Positions 35,636-45,176 are shown, counted from the stretch's first letter. The stretch: DNA of 64,000 nt from Gp6-AA40 sp036274155 (GCA_036274155.1 DASUGH010000191.1:1-64000); one strand, 5' to 3'. Translations and numbers: made by a program. The notes: a model not told the origin generated them from the letters alone.

Positions 35636-36877
35636 ATGGACAGCACGCGGCATCGACAGCAACCCAAGCACTCGCGGCTGCTCGGCGCGTTCCTGATCGC
35701 CATGCTCTCGGCTACAGTCGCCGCGGTGCCGCGAATCGCGCCAATCGCCGACAAAGAGCTTACGGATGCGCACCGGGCGCTGCTCAAGGAGCTCGGGGTC
35801 GCTGATACCGCAAGGCTTTCCAATCAGTTCCGGGTGTTTCTCAGGCACCCGGCGCTCGTGCGCGGCGTGATGCCGTTTGCGAACTATATCGGCGGCACCT
35901 CGACGCTCTCGCCGCGTCATCGCGAGATCCTCTCGCTGCGTACTGCCTGGCTGGCGCGGTCGGAGTATCAATGGGCGCGACACGCGCGGCAGTCGAAGAA
36001 CATCGGCATCACGAACCAGGATCTGCGCCGGATCGCAGCGGGCCCGGACGAGCGCGGATGGGACGACCCTCTCGAACCGCTGCTGCTTCGCCTGGCCGAC
36101 GAGCTGCACGTCGACTCGTTCGTCAGCGACAAGACGTGGAGCGCGATGGCCAGCCGATACGCCCGGCACCAGATGATGGACGCCGTCTTCACGGTTGCCG
36201 AGATGACGATGCTGGCGGAAACGTCCAATTCCCTCATGCTCGATCGCGACGCTGGCAACAACGAGCGCTTCCCGCCGAACGTGCCCTACCGCGTGAGCGC
36301 CGAGAAGACCGGGCGACGGCTGATCGGCGAGAAGGCCCGTATCGCGCCGCTCGAGCCGGCCGACTGGTCTCCGGAAGTGCGCAGACTGCTCGACCCGACA
36401 GGCTCCGGGCGCTCGGTGGCAGCCGTGTACAGAACGTTCGCGCAGCATACGCGGTTGTATGCGCCGCGACAGGTGCTCTCGGAGTACATCCGTACCCAAT
36501 CAACGCTCGACGCGAGAACGCGCGAGCTGCTGATCATGAGGATCGGCGCCCTCTGCCGTTCGGACTACGAGTGGGCGGCGCATGCGCCGGCCGGGCGGCG
36601 CGCCGGCATGACGGATGCCGACGTTCAGCACGTCCTCGAAGGCCCGCGCGCCGGCAGCGACGCTCCGGACGACACGCTGCTGAAGGCGGTGGACGAGCTG
36701 TACACCGACCGCACCATTTCCGACGGCACGTGGCAACGCCTCGCGTCGCGTTTCAACGAGCAGCAACTGCTCGACATCCTGATCACGACGGGCGGATATC
36801 ACATGGTCTCGATGGCGCTGAATTCGTTCGGCGTCCAGCTCGAGCCCGGCGGCGAAGGCCTTCCGACGGTGCGATAG
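35636..36877 (+). CDS. Tandem carboxymuconolactone-decarboxylase-like (AhpD-fold) protein
   Basis: 413 residues from the ATG at 35636, with AGAGG upstream. A hydrophobic N-terminal segment (LLGAFLIAMLSATVAAV) suggests export or anchoring. Two CMD-like units follow: LSPRHREILSLRTAWLARSEYQWARHA (residue ~90) and its repeat LDARTRELLIMRIGALCRSDYEWAAHA (residue ~300). The first lacks the CxxC peroxidase cysteines and the second has a single Cys, so peroxidase activity is unlikely. The fold also hosts decarboxylases and unknown functions. Confidence 0.75.
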   Translation: MDSTRHRQQPKHSRLLGAFLIAMLSATVAAVPRIAPIADKELTDAHRALLKELGVADTARLSNQFRVFLRHPALVRGVMPFANYIGGTSTLSPRHREILSLRTAWLARSEYQWARHARQSKNIGITNQDLRRIAAGPDERGWDDPLEPLLLRLADELHVDSFVSDKTWSAMASRYARHQMMDAVFTVAEMTMLAETSNSLMLDRDAGNNERFPPNVPYRVSAEKTGRRLIGEKARIAPLEPADWSPEVRRLLDPTGSGRSVAAVYRTFAQHTRLYAPRQVLSEYIRTQSTLDARTRELLIMRIGALCRSDYEWAAHAPAGRRAGMTDADVQHVLEGPRAGSDAPDDTLLKAVDELYTDRTISDGTWQRLASRFNEQQLLDILITTGGYHMVSMALNSFGVQLEPGGEGLPTVR

Positions 36878-36882
36878 AGATC

Positions 36883-36925
36883 GTTCGGATCGTTCGGATC
36901 GTTCGGATCGCTTGCCCGCCGTAGC
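36883..36925. repeat. Nonamer array GATCGTTCG plus palindrome half
   Basis: Four head-to-tail copies of the 9-bp unit GATCGTTCG right after the preceding stop, followed by GCTTGCCCGCCGTAGCC. Confidence 0.85.
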
Positions 36926-36967
36926 CGAGCAGCGTGGTGAAAGTCAGCGTGATGGACCTGATGACGC

Positions 36968-37714
36968 TCACACTGCAACCGGAAAGCGCAGTACGCTCTG
37001 TTCCTCGGGAGTGAGTGATTCCCACGTCGCACGGGAAAAGTGTTCCACCTCCCGGCTGGCATCGGCATACCAGCGGCGAACATAGCGGATGGTGACAAGT
37101 GCGCGAGGCGTATCAGTCGTGTTGGGTGTGCCTCGATGCAGCGCCCATGGATGCCGAATCAGGACGTCACCGACCTCCAGCGGGATAGGCTGCAGGCGAA
37201 TGTCTCCAACCTCAACTGCCCGAAGGGCGTCGGTCCTCGCCATGTGATGCGTGCCTGGGGCAATTTCGATAGGGCCATGCTCCTGGGCGATCCGGACCAA
37301 CCCAAAACTGACAACGAGCGCGTACGGGGGGAGCGCCATGTCAGGACGCTCTGGGAACAGCGGACGCTGATAGTCCACATGCACGCCCTGATACTCCGAG
37401 CCGCGTAGAGGCACGTCGCAGCCCCATTGATCAGCGACGACGCGGTCGTCCATAAGCCCGCGCACGATGCTCAGCACATCAGAATCGAAAAAGAATTGCG
37501 GCGCGAAACACGGTGACTCAAACGGCATCGGCAGAAAATGACGATGCGGGCCCCGGTTCGAGACGGCGCCGCTGTCGAGATATGCCAGCAGGCGTGGCCA
37601 GAACGCGTGTCGGCACGCGTCAACTAGACGCGGTGGGAAATGCCCGCGCAGGACACCGTACCCCCGCTCTACGACATCGACGATCGTATTCCGAACGGTC
37701 TCGGCGGTCGCCAT
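36968..37714 (-). CDS. Phytanoyl-CoA dioxygenase (PhyH) family protein
   Basis: 248 residues if started at the ATG at 37714; in-frame ATGs at 37732 and 37792 are alternatives. The Fe(II) triad is visible as HVDYQ (His112, Asp114) and HRGTPN (His193), with an Arg nearby for 2-oxoglutarate. The family hydroxylates varied small molecules. No biosynthetic partner is adjacent. Its local GC is somewhat lower than that of neighbours, a weak hint of transfer. Confidence 0.78.
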   Translation of the reverse strand: MATAETVRNTIVDVVERGYGVLRGHFPPRLVDACRHAFWPRLLAYLDSGAVSNRGPHRHFLPMPFESPCFAPQFFFDSDVLSIVRGLMDDRVVADQWGCDVPLRGSEYQGVHVDYQRPLFPERPDMALPPYALVVSFGLVRIAQEHGPIEIAPGTHHMARTDALRAVEVGDIRLQPIPLEVGDVLIRHPWALHRGTPNTTDTPRALVTIRYVRRWYADASREVEHFSRATWESLTPEEQSVLRFPVAV

Positions 37715-37971
37715 TCTCGACAAGCATGTCATGAAGACCCATTGTGACGTCGCGGGGAGGCGTCCAGCGTAACCTCGCACGGCCCGTTTCACCGCGCGAG
37801 CCTGCGGTCAACTGGATCAATCTCGGCGGCGTGTGCGAAATAGCTTTCACCACGGGCAGCTCTAGGCGAAGGCGGGTTCGGATCCGGGTCGTGATGCTTG
37901 AACGTGTCGCATGCGGCGGGCCAGAATGGCCGTCACATGATCATCAGCATCTCACCGTTTGAAGGGCCGGC

Positions 37972-38841
37972 ATGACCGGCACGGCCACCACTCGCCTCGA
38001 CGTCGGTTCGCTGAGGGCCATCGACGTTCACGTACATCTCGAGCATACCGGCGCGGCCACCGCCGCCGACGCACAGGCCAAGGAGTATTTCGGGGCGACC
38101 GCCGACCGCGACTGGACGGCCCTCGCCGATTACTACCGCTCGCGGAAGATGGCGTGCGTCGTCTTCACGGTGCACGAGCGGCTCACCGGACGTCCGCAGG
38201 TCGCCAACGACGCGGTCGTGCAGTTTGCGGCGCAGAATCCCGACATCGCGATTCCGTTTGCGAGCCTGGATCCGCACGGCGGCGCCGAGGCGGTCAGTGA
38301 AGCGCGCCGTCTGGTATCGGCGGGGGCGGTGCGCGGTCTGAAGCTGCACCCGCCGCTGCAGCAGTTCTTTCCCAACGATCGGATCGCCTATCCGCTGTAC
38401 GAGGTGTTCGCCGCGGCGCGCCTCCCGGTGCTCTTCCACACGGGGCACAGCGGCATCGGCACCGGCATGCCTGGCGGTGGAGGTATCCGGCTGAAGTACG
38501 GCGACCCGATGCCAATTGACGACGTGGCGGTCGACTTTCCCGACATGCCGATCATCCTCGCGCATCCGTCCTTCCCTTGGCAGGACCAGGCCATCTCCGT
38601 CTGCCTGCACAAGCCGCAGGTCTATATCGACCTGTCCGGCTGGTCACCGAAGTACTTCTCGCCGACGCTCGTGCAGTACGCGAACACACTGTTGAAGCAC
38701 AAGGTGCTCTTCGGATCAGACTACCCGCTGCTGACGCCGGATCGCTGGATGGCCGACTTCGAGAAGGCCGCATTTCGCGACGAGGTACGGCCGCTCATTC
38801 TCAAGGAGAACGCAGCCAGGCTCTTTGCCCTGCAGGCTTGA
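37972..38841 (+). CDS. Amidohydrolase-2 family metal-dependent hydrolase/decarboxylase
   Basis: 289 residues. HVH (His20, His22), a GLKLHPPLQQF lysine/His segment, FHTGHSG, LAHPSFPW and FGSDYPLL define the TIM-barrel amidohydrolase fold of the ACMSD/gamma-resorcylate decarboxylase group. Such enzymes decarboxylate or hydrolyse aromatic ring-derived acids. The neighbouring feruloyl-CoA synthase points to aromatic acid metabolism (inference). Confidence 0.8.
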   Translation: MTGTATTRLDVGSLRAIDVHVHLEHTGAATAADAQAKEYFGATADRDWTALADYYRSRKMACVVFTVHERLTGRPQVANDAVVQFAAQNPDIAIPFASLDPHGGAEAVSEARRLVSAGAVRGLKLHPPLQQFFPNDRIAYPLYEVFAAARLPVLFHTGHSGIGTGMPGGGGIRLKYGDPMPIDDVAVDFPDMPIILAHPSFPWQDQAISVCLHKPQVYIDLSGWSPKYFSPTLVQYANTLLKHKVLFGSDYPLLTPDRWMADFEKAAFRDEVRPLILKENAARLFALQA

Positions 38842-38843
38842 GT

Positions 38844-38880
38844 CCGAACGACCCGAACGACCCGAACGACCCGAACGATC
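38844..38880. repeat. Nonamer array CCGAACGAC
   Basis: Four copies of CCGAACGAC/T just after the amidohydrolase stop; the reverse complement is the GATCGTTCG family at 36883. Confidence 0.85.
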
Positions 38881-38902
38881 AGGCTTCGAACGGCCTGACG
38901 GT

Positions 38903-40750
38903 TCAGGCTCTGGGCGGCTTTGCGGTCAGCACGTGGGGCGGCGGCGGCGCAGCGTAGATCTCGTCTATCAGCGCACGCCGGTTCTCGAGCACCGCCTTCT
39001 GATTGAGCGACCCTTTGTCGGTCATCTCGCGAGCGTCGATCGACGGTCCCTGCTCGAGCAGCACCGCCCTCGCCACGAACGTCGAACCGCCGGTGCTGGC
39101 GGCCGCCAGCGTCGACAACGACTCCTGAAACGCCCGGCGTACACAGTCGTGCGCGAGCACCTCGGCCACCGGGAGCGTGTCCCGATCGTCGCCGCAGAGG
39201 GCGCGGCACGCCGCGACGTTGGGGAAGATCAACGCCGCCACGAAGTCGCGATCGGGTCCGGCGATCACGACGTCCTGGGCGAGACCGCCGGCCGCCGCCA
39301 GAATCTTCGACCGCAGCGGACCGACGCTGACCCACGTTCCGGTCGAGAGCTTGAAGTCTTCCGCCAGCCGGCCGTCGAAGATGAGCCCCTTGGCCGGATC
39401 GGCAGGATCGACGAACGTCATCGCGTCGCCAAGGCGGTAGAACCCCTCCTCGTCGAAAGCGGCACGCGTCATCGCCTCGTCACGATAGTAGCCAGGGGTC
39501 ACGTTGGGTCCGCGGACGCGCGCTTCGAGCTTCTCTCCTACCGGCGCGAGCTTCAGCTCCATGGCGGGTGCCGGCAACCCGACCATGCCGGCAAACGCCT
39601 CCGTCGAGCCGGCAGTGGTGATCGCGAAGGGAGCCGTTTCGGTCGCTCCGAGACCCGCCATGATGAGGATCTCCTCGCCACACGCCTCGATGGAGACGGC
39701 CTTGAGCTCGTCCCAGAACCGCTGTCCGAGTCCGGCGGCGGCGTAGAAGATGAGTTTGAGGTCGCGAAAGAACGCTTCCCGCAGCGCGGCGTCGCGGCGC
39801 AGATGCGGCATCAGCATCTCGTAGAAACGCGGGACCGTGAAATGCGCCACACACGGAACGTCCGTGAGATTGCGAACGGTGGCGCCGAACAGCGCGGGCG
39901 TCGGCCGCCCCTCGTCGATGTAGAGCGTGCCGCCGTTGTAGAGCGCGATGCCGAAATTGTGATTGCCGCCGGCCGTGTGATTCCAGGGCAGCCAGTCGCA
40001 CAACACCGGCGGCGCGTCGCCGAGAAACCGCAGCGTCGCGCGGATCATTTCCTGGTTCGAGCACAGCATCCGCTGCGTGTTGATCACGCCTTTCGGACGG
40101 CCCGTCGATCCCGACGTGAACAGCACCTTTGCCGTCGTGTCACCGTCGACTCGAGCGTGCGCGGCATCAACCGCCGGGCCGGGCGAGGCGTCTTCGAGCT
40201 CGGCAAACGCCGTCGCCCGAAGCTTTTCCGGCACCGATGTCGACACGATCAGCTCGGCGTTCCCAGGCAGCGTCTCCTGGAGCGCCCGTTCGAATGCCGC
40301 GCCGTCGGCGGCAAACACCAGTCCCGGCCGCATGCGATCGAAGATGAGGCGGAGCGTGGCGAAGTCGCGCGCCTGCAGCGAGTAGGCGGGTGCAATCGGC
40401 GCATAGGGGACGCCGGTGTACATCGACGCCAGCGCCAGCAGCGCGTGCTCGATGCTGTTGCCCGAGAGGATGACGATCGGGCGATCCGGCGAAAGGCCGC
40501 GATCGACGATCGCCTGCGCCAGCGTTCTGACGCGACGCAACGCATCACGATACGTCAGCCTCCGCCACTTGCCCTGCGGATCGCGCTCGGCGAGGAATGT
40601 GCGATCGGGCGCGCGATCAGACCAGAGCTCCAGCCGCTCGGTCAGCCGCGCGGGATATGGACCGAGCGTCTGCGGCGACAGCATGTACGTGACACCGCCG
40701 GCGGCCCGGCGCACCACCGTTTCGAACGGCGCGATGTGAACCGGCCTCAC
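38903..40750 (-). CDS. fcs: Feruloyl-CoA synthase
   Basis: 615 residues from a GTG at 40750. The N-terminal MLSPQTLGPYPARLTERLELW, followed by PDRTFLAERDPQGKWRRLTY, is characteristic of feruloyl-CoA synthases. The P-loop FTSGSTGRPKGV, the later LIFDGRLAEDFKLSTGTWV and the C-terminal Lys in GSLNQKAVL complete an AMP-forming acyl-CoA ligase. It activates ferulate, p-coumarate or caffeate with CoA. It overlaps the upstream bifunctional beta-oxidation gene by 4 bp (GTGA), so the acid is probably shortened by that enzyme. Confidence 0.85.
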   Translation of the reverse strand: MRPVHIAPFETVVRRAAGGVTYMLSPQTLGPYPARLTERLELWSDRAPDRTFLAERDPQGKWRRLTYRDALRRVRTLAQAIVDRGLSPDRPIVILSGNSIEHALLALASMYTGVPYAPIAPAYSLQARDFATLRLIFDRMRPGLVFAADGAAFERALQETLPGNAELIVSTSVPEKLRATAFAELEDASPGPAVDAAHARVDGDTTAKVLFTSGSTGRPKGVINTQRMLCSNQEMIRATLRFLGDAPPVLCDWLPWNHTAGGNHNFGIALYNGGTLYIDEGRPTPALFGATVRNLTDVPCVAHFTVPRFYEMLMPHLRRDAALREAFFRDLKLIFYAAAGLGQRFWDELKAVSIEACGEEILIMAGLGATETAPFAITTAGSTEAFAGMVGLPAPAMELKLAPVGEKLEARVRGPNVTPGYYRDEAMTRAAFDEEGFYRLGDAMTFVDPADPAKGLIFDGRLAEDFKLSTGTWVSVGPLRSKILAAAGGLAQDVVIAGPDRDFVAALIFPNVAACRALCGDDRDTLPVAEVLAHDCVRRAFQESLSTLAAASTGGSTFVARAVLLEQGPSIDAREMTDKGSLNQKAVLENRRALIDEIYAAPPPPHVLTAKPPRA

Positions 40751-42891
40751 GCGTAGCGACCCTCGTCGAAGGCGCGGAACGTGCCGCCCCGCTCGCCTCC
40801 CTCTCCTGCCAGCCTCGCCAGCAGCGGCGCCGGTTTCCAGCGCTCTCCGAACGAGCGGTGAAACGAGGCGATTCGATCGTGAATCTTCTTGAGGCCGACC
40901 TGATCGGCGTAGAACATCGGTCCGCCGCGGAACACCGGGAATCCGTATCCGGTCAGATAGACGACATCGATGTCGGACGCGCGCAGCGCGACCCCTTCCT
41001 CGAGCAGCCGCGCACCTTCGTTGATCAGTGCGTAGAGGGTCCGCTCCCTGATTTCCTCGTCGGAAATCGGCTGCCGTCGGATACCGGCCTCCGAGGCCAC
41101 CTGCTCGACGATCGCCAGCACTTCCGGATCCGGCAGTGGCGTACGCCCGCCATCGTAGCGATACCACCCCATTCCGGTCTTCTGGCCCAGGCGGTTCATC
41201 TCCACCAGCCTGTCGGCCACGAGCGGCCGGCGGGCGCCAGGCTCGGAGAACTGGTTGAGCTCACGGCGAATGCGCCATGCGACATCGAGGCCGCCGAGAT
41301 CGTCCACCGCAAAGATGCCCATCGCCATGCCGAAGTCGGTGAGCACACGGTCGACCTGCTCCGGCGTGGCGCCGTCTTCGACCAGGAACTGCGCCTCGTA
41401 CATGTAAGGCAGCATCATCCGGTTGCCGACGAAGCCGGTGTTGTTGCGAACGACAACGCCGACCTTGCCCAGCCGCCGCGCCAGCGCCAGCGATGCCGCG
41501 AGGACTTCGTTCGACGTTCGTGCTCCGCGCACGATCTCGACCAGCCGCATCACGTGAGCGGGGCTGAAGAAGTGCAGCCCGACAACCGCTTCCGGCCGCC
41601 GCGTCGCCGCCGCTATCGCATCGATGTCGAGCATCGACGTGTTGCTGCCGAGCACGGCGCCCGGCTTCGCGGCGGCATCGATCGCCGCAAACACCTGGCG
41701 CTTGAGCGCCATCTCTTCGAAGACCGCCTCGATGACGATGTCAGCGCCGGCGATGGCGTCGTAACCCACCTGGGTGCTGATGCGCGCCAGCCGGGTATCG
41801 ACATCCTCGCGGGTCAGCCGGCCGCGGGTAATGGACGATTCGTAATTGCGGCGAACCGTGGCCATCCCGGCATCGAGGCGATCGCGGCCGACGTCGGTGA
41901 GCACGACCGCGAGGCCGGCGTTCGCGCAGGCCATTGCGATTCCGCCGCCCATCGTGCCGGCGCCGATGATCGCGACCTCGCGGATGTCGGCGGCATTCTG
42001 TGCGGACGCCTGATCGGTGACACCGGGAACCTTCGCAACCGCGCGCTCAGCCATGAAGGCATGGACCATCGCGCGGCACTGATCGGAACGCACCGAAGCA
42101 AGGGCGATGGCGCGCTCGCGCCGCCGCCCCTGCTCGAACGGCAGCGTGGCCGCGGCTTCGATGGCTTCGATGGCCGCGAGCGGCGCGGTCTGCTGCCGCC
42201 TGACCTTGCGCGCCAGCTGGCGGCCGGCCTCGAGCAGTGGCGCATTGATCGCGCTCGTTCCGAGCTTGTCGCTGCGCTCACGTGTGCGCGGCGGCGGTCC
42301 GTTGCGAGCGGCCTGGCGCGCGAACGCGATGGCACCATCGAGGAGATCACCGTCGATCAGCCGATCGATCAGCCCGTCAGCGTGCGCCTCGGAAGCCGGC
42401 ACCAGCCGCCCTGTGACGCACATGTCGATGGCGCGCTCGACTCCGACGAGTCTTGGCAGGCGCTGGGTGCCTTCGGCACCGGGGATGATGCCGAGATTGG
42501 CCTCGGGCAGCCCGACCCTCGCGCTCGGCACCGCGACGCGGTAGTGACCTGCCATCGCCAGCTCGAGCCCACCCCCAAGCGCCGTGCCATGAATGGCGAC
42601 CACGACGGGCTTTCCGGCGTCCTCGACGCGGGCCAGCAGCTCATGAAGATCGGGAGGTTCGACGTCGGCATTCCACGCCGCCCTCTCGAGGTCCCTGATG
42701 TCGGCACCTGCCACGAACGTGCGCCCGGCACCGGCGAGCACGATGGCACGGACAGCCGGATGGGCTATCGCCTCATCGAGCGCACGGGTCAGCGCTTCGG
42801 GCACACCCGGGCTCAATGCATTGACCGGGGGGTTGTTGATTTCGACAACTGCCACATCGTCGCGCAGCGCGACCGTAACAAGATTGGTCAT
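40747..42891 (-). CDS. Enoyl-CoA hydratase/3-hydroxyacyl-CoA dehydrogenase (FadJ-like)
   Basis: 714 residues. Residues about 1-200 are a crotonase domain with the oxyanion stretch HGTALGGGLELAMAGHYRVA and LPEANLGIIPGAEGTQRLPRLVG (both catalytic Glu present). Residues about 300-600 hold the NAD-binding VAIIGAGTMGGGIAMACANAG and catalytic HFFSPAHVM of 3-hydroxyacyl-CoA dehydrogenase, with two C-terminal HAD domains. No Rnl/isomerase linker is evident. Coupled to fcs, it likely hydrates and oxidises the CoA-activated side chain of hydroxycinnamates; a thiolase is not present nearby. Confidence 0.9.
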   Translation of the reverse strand: MTNLVTVALRDDVAVVEINNPPVNALSPGVPEALTRALDEAIAHPAVRAIVLAGAGRTFVAGADIRDLERAAWNADVEPPDLHELLARVEDAGKPVVVAIHGTALGGGLELAMAGHYRVAVPSARVGLPEANLGIIPGAEGTQRLPRLVGVERAIDMCVTGRLVPASEAHADGLIDRLIDGDLLDGAIAFARQAARNGPPPRTRERSDKLGTSAINAPLLEAGRQLARKVRRQQTAPLAAIEAIEAAATLPFEQGRRRERAIALASVRSDQCRAMVHAFMAERAVAKVPGVTDQASAQNAADIREVAIIGAGTMGGGIAMACANAGLAVVLTDVGRDRLDAGMATVRRNYESSITRGRLTREDVDTRLARISTQVGYDAIAGADIVIEAVFEEMALKRQVFAAIDAAAKPGAVLGSNTSMLDIDAIAAATRRPEAVVGLHFFSPAHVMRLVEIVRGARTSNEVLAASLALARRLGKVGVVVRNNTGFVGNRMMLPYMYEAQFLVEDGATPEQVDRVLTDFGMAMGIFAVDDLGGLDVAWRIRRELNQFSEPGARRPLVADRLVEMNRLGQKTGMGWYRYDGGRTPLPDPEVLAIVEQVASEAGIRRQPISDEEIRERTLYALINEGARLLEEGVALRASDIDVVYLTGYGFPVFRGGPMFYADQVGLKKIHDRIASFHRSFGERWKPAPLLARLAGEGGERGGTFRAFDEGRYA

Positions 42892-42992
42892 TGAGACGGA
42901 AGCTCGCTCACAGGTGGGCGGGAGGAGGAACCAACACAGCTTCTATTCTATGTCGAGACGTTTTCCCATCCAGTGGCGGACTGCTCTGTGCC

Positions 42993-43040
42993 CCGTCCTT
43001 CGACGGTGCTCAGGACGGCCCTGAGCGAAGTCGAAGGGTC
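42993..43040. repeat. Dispersed palindrome CCTTCGAC...GTCGAAGG
   Basis: CGTCCTTCGACGGTGCTCAG and its near complement CCTGAGCGAAGTCGAAGG pair. The repeat forms the last ~10 codons and stop of queA. Confidence 0.8.
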
Positions 43041-44170
43041 GCAGGCCGATGGGATCGCCTGTTTCCCAGCAGCAGGTGCGAGTCGCCGAACTCGTGCCAC
43101 AGGTATCCGTCGCGACGGGCTTCCGCATAGGCGCGGTCGAGATGCGCCGCCGATTGCGCAACCGAGTCGAGCATCATCAGGTGACTGGCACCCGGCGCAT
43201 GGAGGCCGGTGATGAGCGAGTCCACGGACCTGAGCTGGTGATCGGGACCGACGATCAGATCGGTCCAGCCGCTGGCGGCGCGCGTCACACCGCGCTCGTC
43301 GGTCGCCGTCTCGAGCGCGCGCACCACGGTGGTCCCCACGGCAACCGTGCGGTTGCCCCGCCGGCGCGCCGCGTTCAGGGCTGACGCCGTGGATTGCGGC
43401 ACGTCGAAGTACTCGGCGTATGGCGGCTCGTTGTCCTCAAGGCTCGACACGCCGGTGTGGAGCGTCAACGGGACGATCTGCACGCCGCGCCTCGACAGTA
43501 TCGTCACCAGCTCGCGCGTGAACGGACGTCCCGCTGATGGCATCTCGGCGCTGCCTGGATGCGCAGCAAATACGGTCTGATACGCGTCGATCGGCCACCG
43601 GTTCGGTACGTAGTCGTAGCGTATCGGGGCGCCGTGAGCATCCAGATACACGGCGAGCGGCTGAGGAAGATCGAGTGTCGCGACCCACAGCCTCGTCGAC
43701 CGACGCGCTGGTGCGTGATAGGGCTGCGACAGCGTGGCTCGCCCGCCGCCGGGCAATCGGAGCCGCAGGCCTTCGGCCGCCTCTCGAAACGGCAGCGATG
43801 CCACAGGACCGGGCCGTCGCAGCTCGACGACCCAGCGCAGCGTCGAACGCGCTGCACCGTTGCGAAGATAGCGCGACAGGTCCGGGATCGTCGCCGGTTC
43901 CGGCGTCGAGAGGTGAAGCTCGAACGCGTCGCCACGGTCGCTCAGCCCCGCCAGTGCGGCCTTCAGCGTCGCGCTGGTGTTGACTGCCAGGACGTCGCCG
44001 GGTGCCAGCCAGCGGTAGAGGTCGCAGAAGCGTGCGTGCTCGACGACATCACGCTCCACGCGCGACACCATCAATCGAACGCCGTCACGAGTGAGGCCCC
44101 GCGCCTCCGGCGGTTCCGATGCTGCGAGCAGTCGGGGCGGCGCCCCCGCCGTCACGCCGGCTGCAGCCAT
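43010..44170 (-). CDS. queA: QueA-like tRNA ribosyltransferase-isomerase
   Basis: 386 residues from the ATG at 44170. COG0809 signatures include DVLAVNTSATLKAAL, RWPIDAYQTVFA, GRPFTRELVTILSRRGV, PLTLHTGVSSLEDNEPPYAEYF and TTVVRALETA. QueA transfers the ribosyl group of SAM to preQ1 in tRNA. This is the divergent subgroup (LTRDGVRLMV start) common in actinobacteria. The family ends soon after FGDSHLLL; here ~17 extra residues (SHRPATLRLRSGPS and neighbours) are encoded by a dispersed palindrome and are probably not functional. It overlaps the SDR gene by 19 bp. Confidence 0.82.
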   Translation of the reverse strand: MAAAGVTAGAPPRLLAASEPPEARGLTRDGVRLMVSRVERDVVEHARFCDLYRWLAPGDVLAVNTSATLKAALAGLSDRGDAFELHLSTPEPATIPDLSRYLRNGAARSTLRWVVELRRPGPVASLPFREAAEGLRLRLPGGGRATLSQPYHAPARRSTRLWVATLDLPQPLAVYLDAHGAPIRYDYVPNRWPIDAYQTVFAAHPGSAEMPSAGRPFTRELVTILSRRGVQIVPLTLHTGVSSLEDNEPPYAEYFDVPQSTASALNAARRRGNRTVAVGTTVVRALETATDERGVTRAASGWTDLIVGPDHQLRSVDSLITGLHAPGASHLMMLDSVAQSAAHLDRAYAEARRDGYLWHEFGDSHLLLGNRRSHRPATLRLRSGPS

Positions 44171-44877
44171 GTGCTGCTCTCCTGCTGAGCGGCGAATCGC
44201 CGACCACCAATCGATCGCAGGTCCTGGTCGAACAGCCACCGCCAGAACGGCTCGGTCACTTCAGGGAGCGGGCGATCGGAGACGTCCTGACCGGGATACG
44301 CCTCCTGGTGCATGCGCGTGCGCATATCACCCGGATCGACGCTCACGACCGTGACCTGCTCGCCGATCTCGCTCGCCAGCGTTCGCGTCAGGAGCTCGAG
44401 CGCCGCCTTGCTCGCCCCATAGCCGCCCCAGCCGGGGTATGCACCAACCGCGGCATCGCTCGTCACGTTCACCACCAACCCGCCGGCCCGCACGAGCAGC
44501 GGCAGCGCCAGCTGCACGAGTCCAAGTGGAGCCACGACGTTGGCGCGAAGCACGCGTTCGAACCGCTCGAGATCGACCTCCGCCAGCGGTGCGATGACGC
44601 CGAGCTCCGATGCGTTGTTGACGAGGAGCTGCAGTCCGCCGAGCGCCGAGGCTTCGGCGACCAGCCGCCTTCTGGTCGCCGCCTCAGTAACGTCACCCAC
44701 CACGGTTCTCACTCGTCTGCCGGCCCGTGCCAACGCAGTCTCAACATCTGTCAACGCGCGCGCGTCCCGGCCTCCAATCACGAGGTCCCACCCGCGCCCG
44801 GCCAGCACGCGCGCCACCACCGTCCCCAGCCCCCTGCTGGCGCCAGTGACGATGGCAATTCGTGCGAGATCAGCCAT
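44152..44877 (-). CDS. Short-chain dehydrogenase/reductase
   Basis: 241 residues from the ATG at 44877, preceded by GGAGGTGGAT. TGASRGLG (cofactor), LVNNASELG, and the catalytic Ser-Tyr-Lys set (VTSDAAVGAYPGWGGYGASKAALE) are visible. The C-terminal VVSVDPGDMRTRM is typical of classical SDRs. Substrate is unknown. It is upstream of and overlaps queA, but a functional link is not obvious. Confidence 0.85.
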   Translation of the reverse strand: MADLARIAIVTGASRGLGTVVARVLAGRGWDLVIGGRDARALTDVETALARAGRRVRTVVGDVTEAATRRRLVAEASALGGLQLLVNNASELGVIAPLAEVDLERFERVLRANVVAPLGLVQLALPLLVRAGGLVVNVTSDAAVGAYPGWGGYGASKAALELLTRTLASEIGEQVTVVSVDPGDMRTRMHQEAYPGQDVSDRPLPEVTEPFWRWLFDQDLRSIGGRRFAAQQESSTWLQPA

Positions 44878-44891
44878 ATCCACCTCCCGTA

Positions 44892-44938
44892 ACCGAGCTG
44901 AAGCTCGGTTCTGCCATACAACCGAGCTGAAGCTCGGT
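44892..44938. repeat. Two REP-like palindromes ACCGAGCT-ga-AGCTCGGT
   Basis: Copies at 44892-44909 and 44921-44938, each followed by TCTGC, in the leader of the SDR gene. They are the reverse orientation of the pair at 25811-25862. Confidence 0.85.
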
Positions 44939-45032
44939 TCTGCGAAGACCATGGTGAGGCGAACCAGCAAGCCAGCGCGTCGGGCGCGCGGACAGGGGGG
45001 GACTGGACAAAGGGACAGGAGGGAAGGGCCAG

Positions 45033-45176
45033 GGCGGGTGCGGGGGTGCGAAGGTGCGAGGGTGCGAGGGTGCGGGGTGCGAGGGTGCGGGGTGCGAGGT
45101 GCGAGGTGCGAGGGTGCGGGGGGGCGAAGGTGCGAGGGTGCGGGGTGCGAAGGTGCGGGGTGCGGGGTGCGGGGGA
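45033..45176. repeat. Degenerate GGTGCGA array
   Basis: About 18 copies of GGTGCGA/GGTGCGG with 7- or 8-bp spacing upstream of the N-acetyltransferase gene. The same family occurs at 59231-59320 and, in reverse orientation, at 59927-60058 and 60626-60806. Confidence 0.9.

Noticed and set aside
42891..44170. Possible operon link between queA and the feruloyl-CoA/beta-oxidation genes
   Set aside because: All are on the minus strand, but a dispersed palindrome and 118 bp separate them and the functions do not fit.
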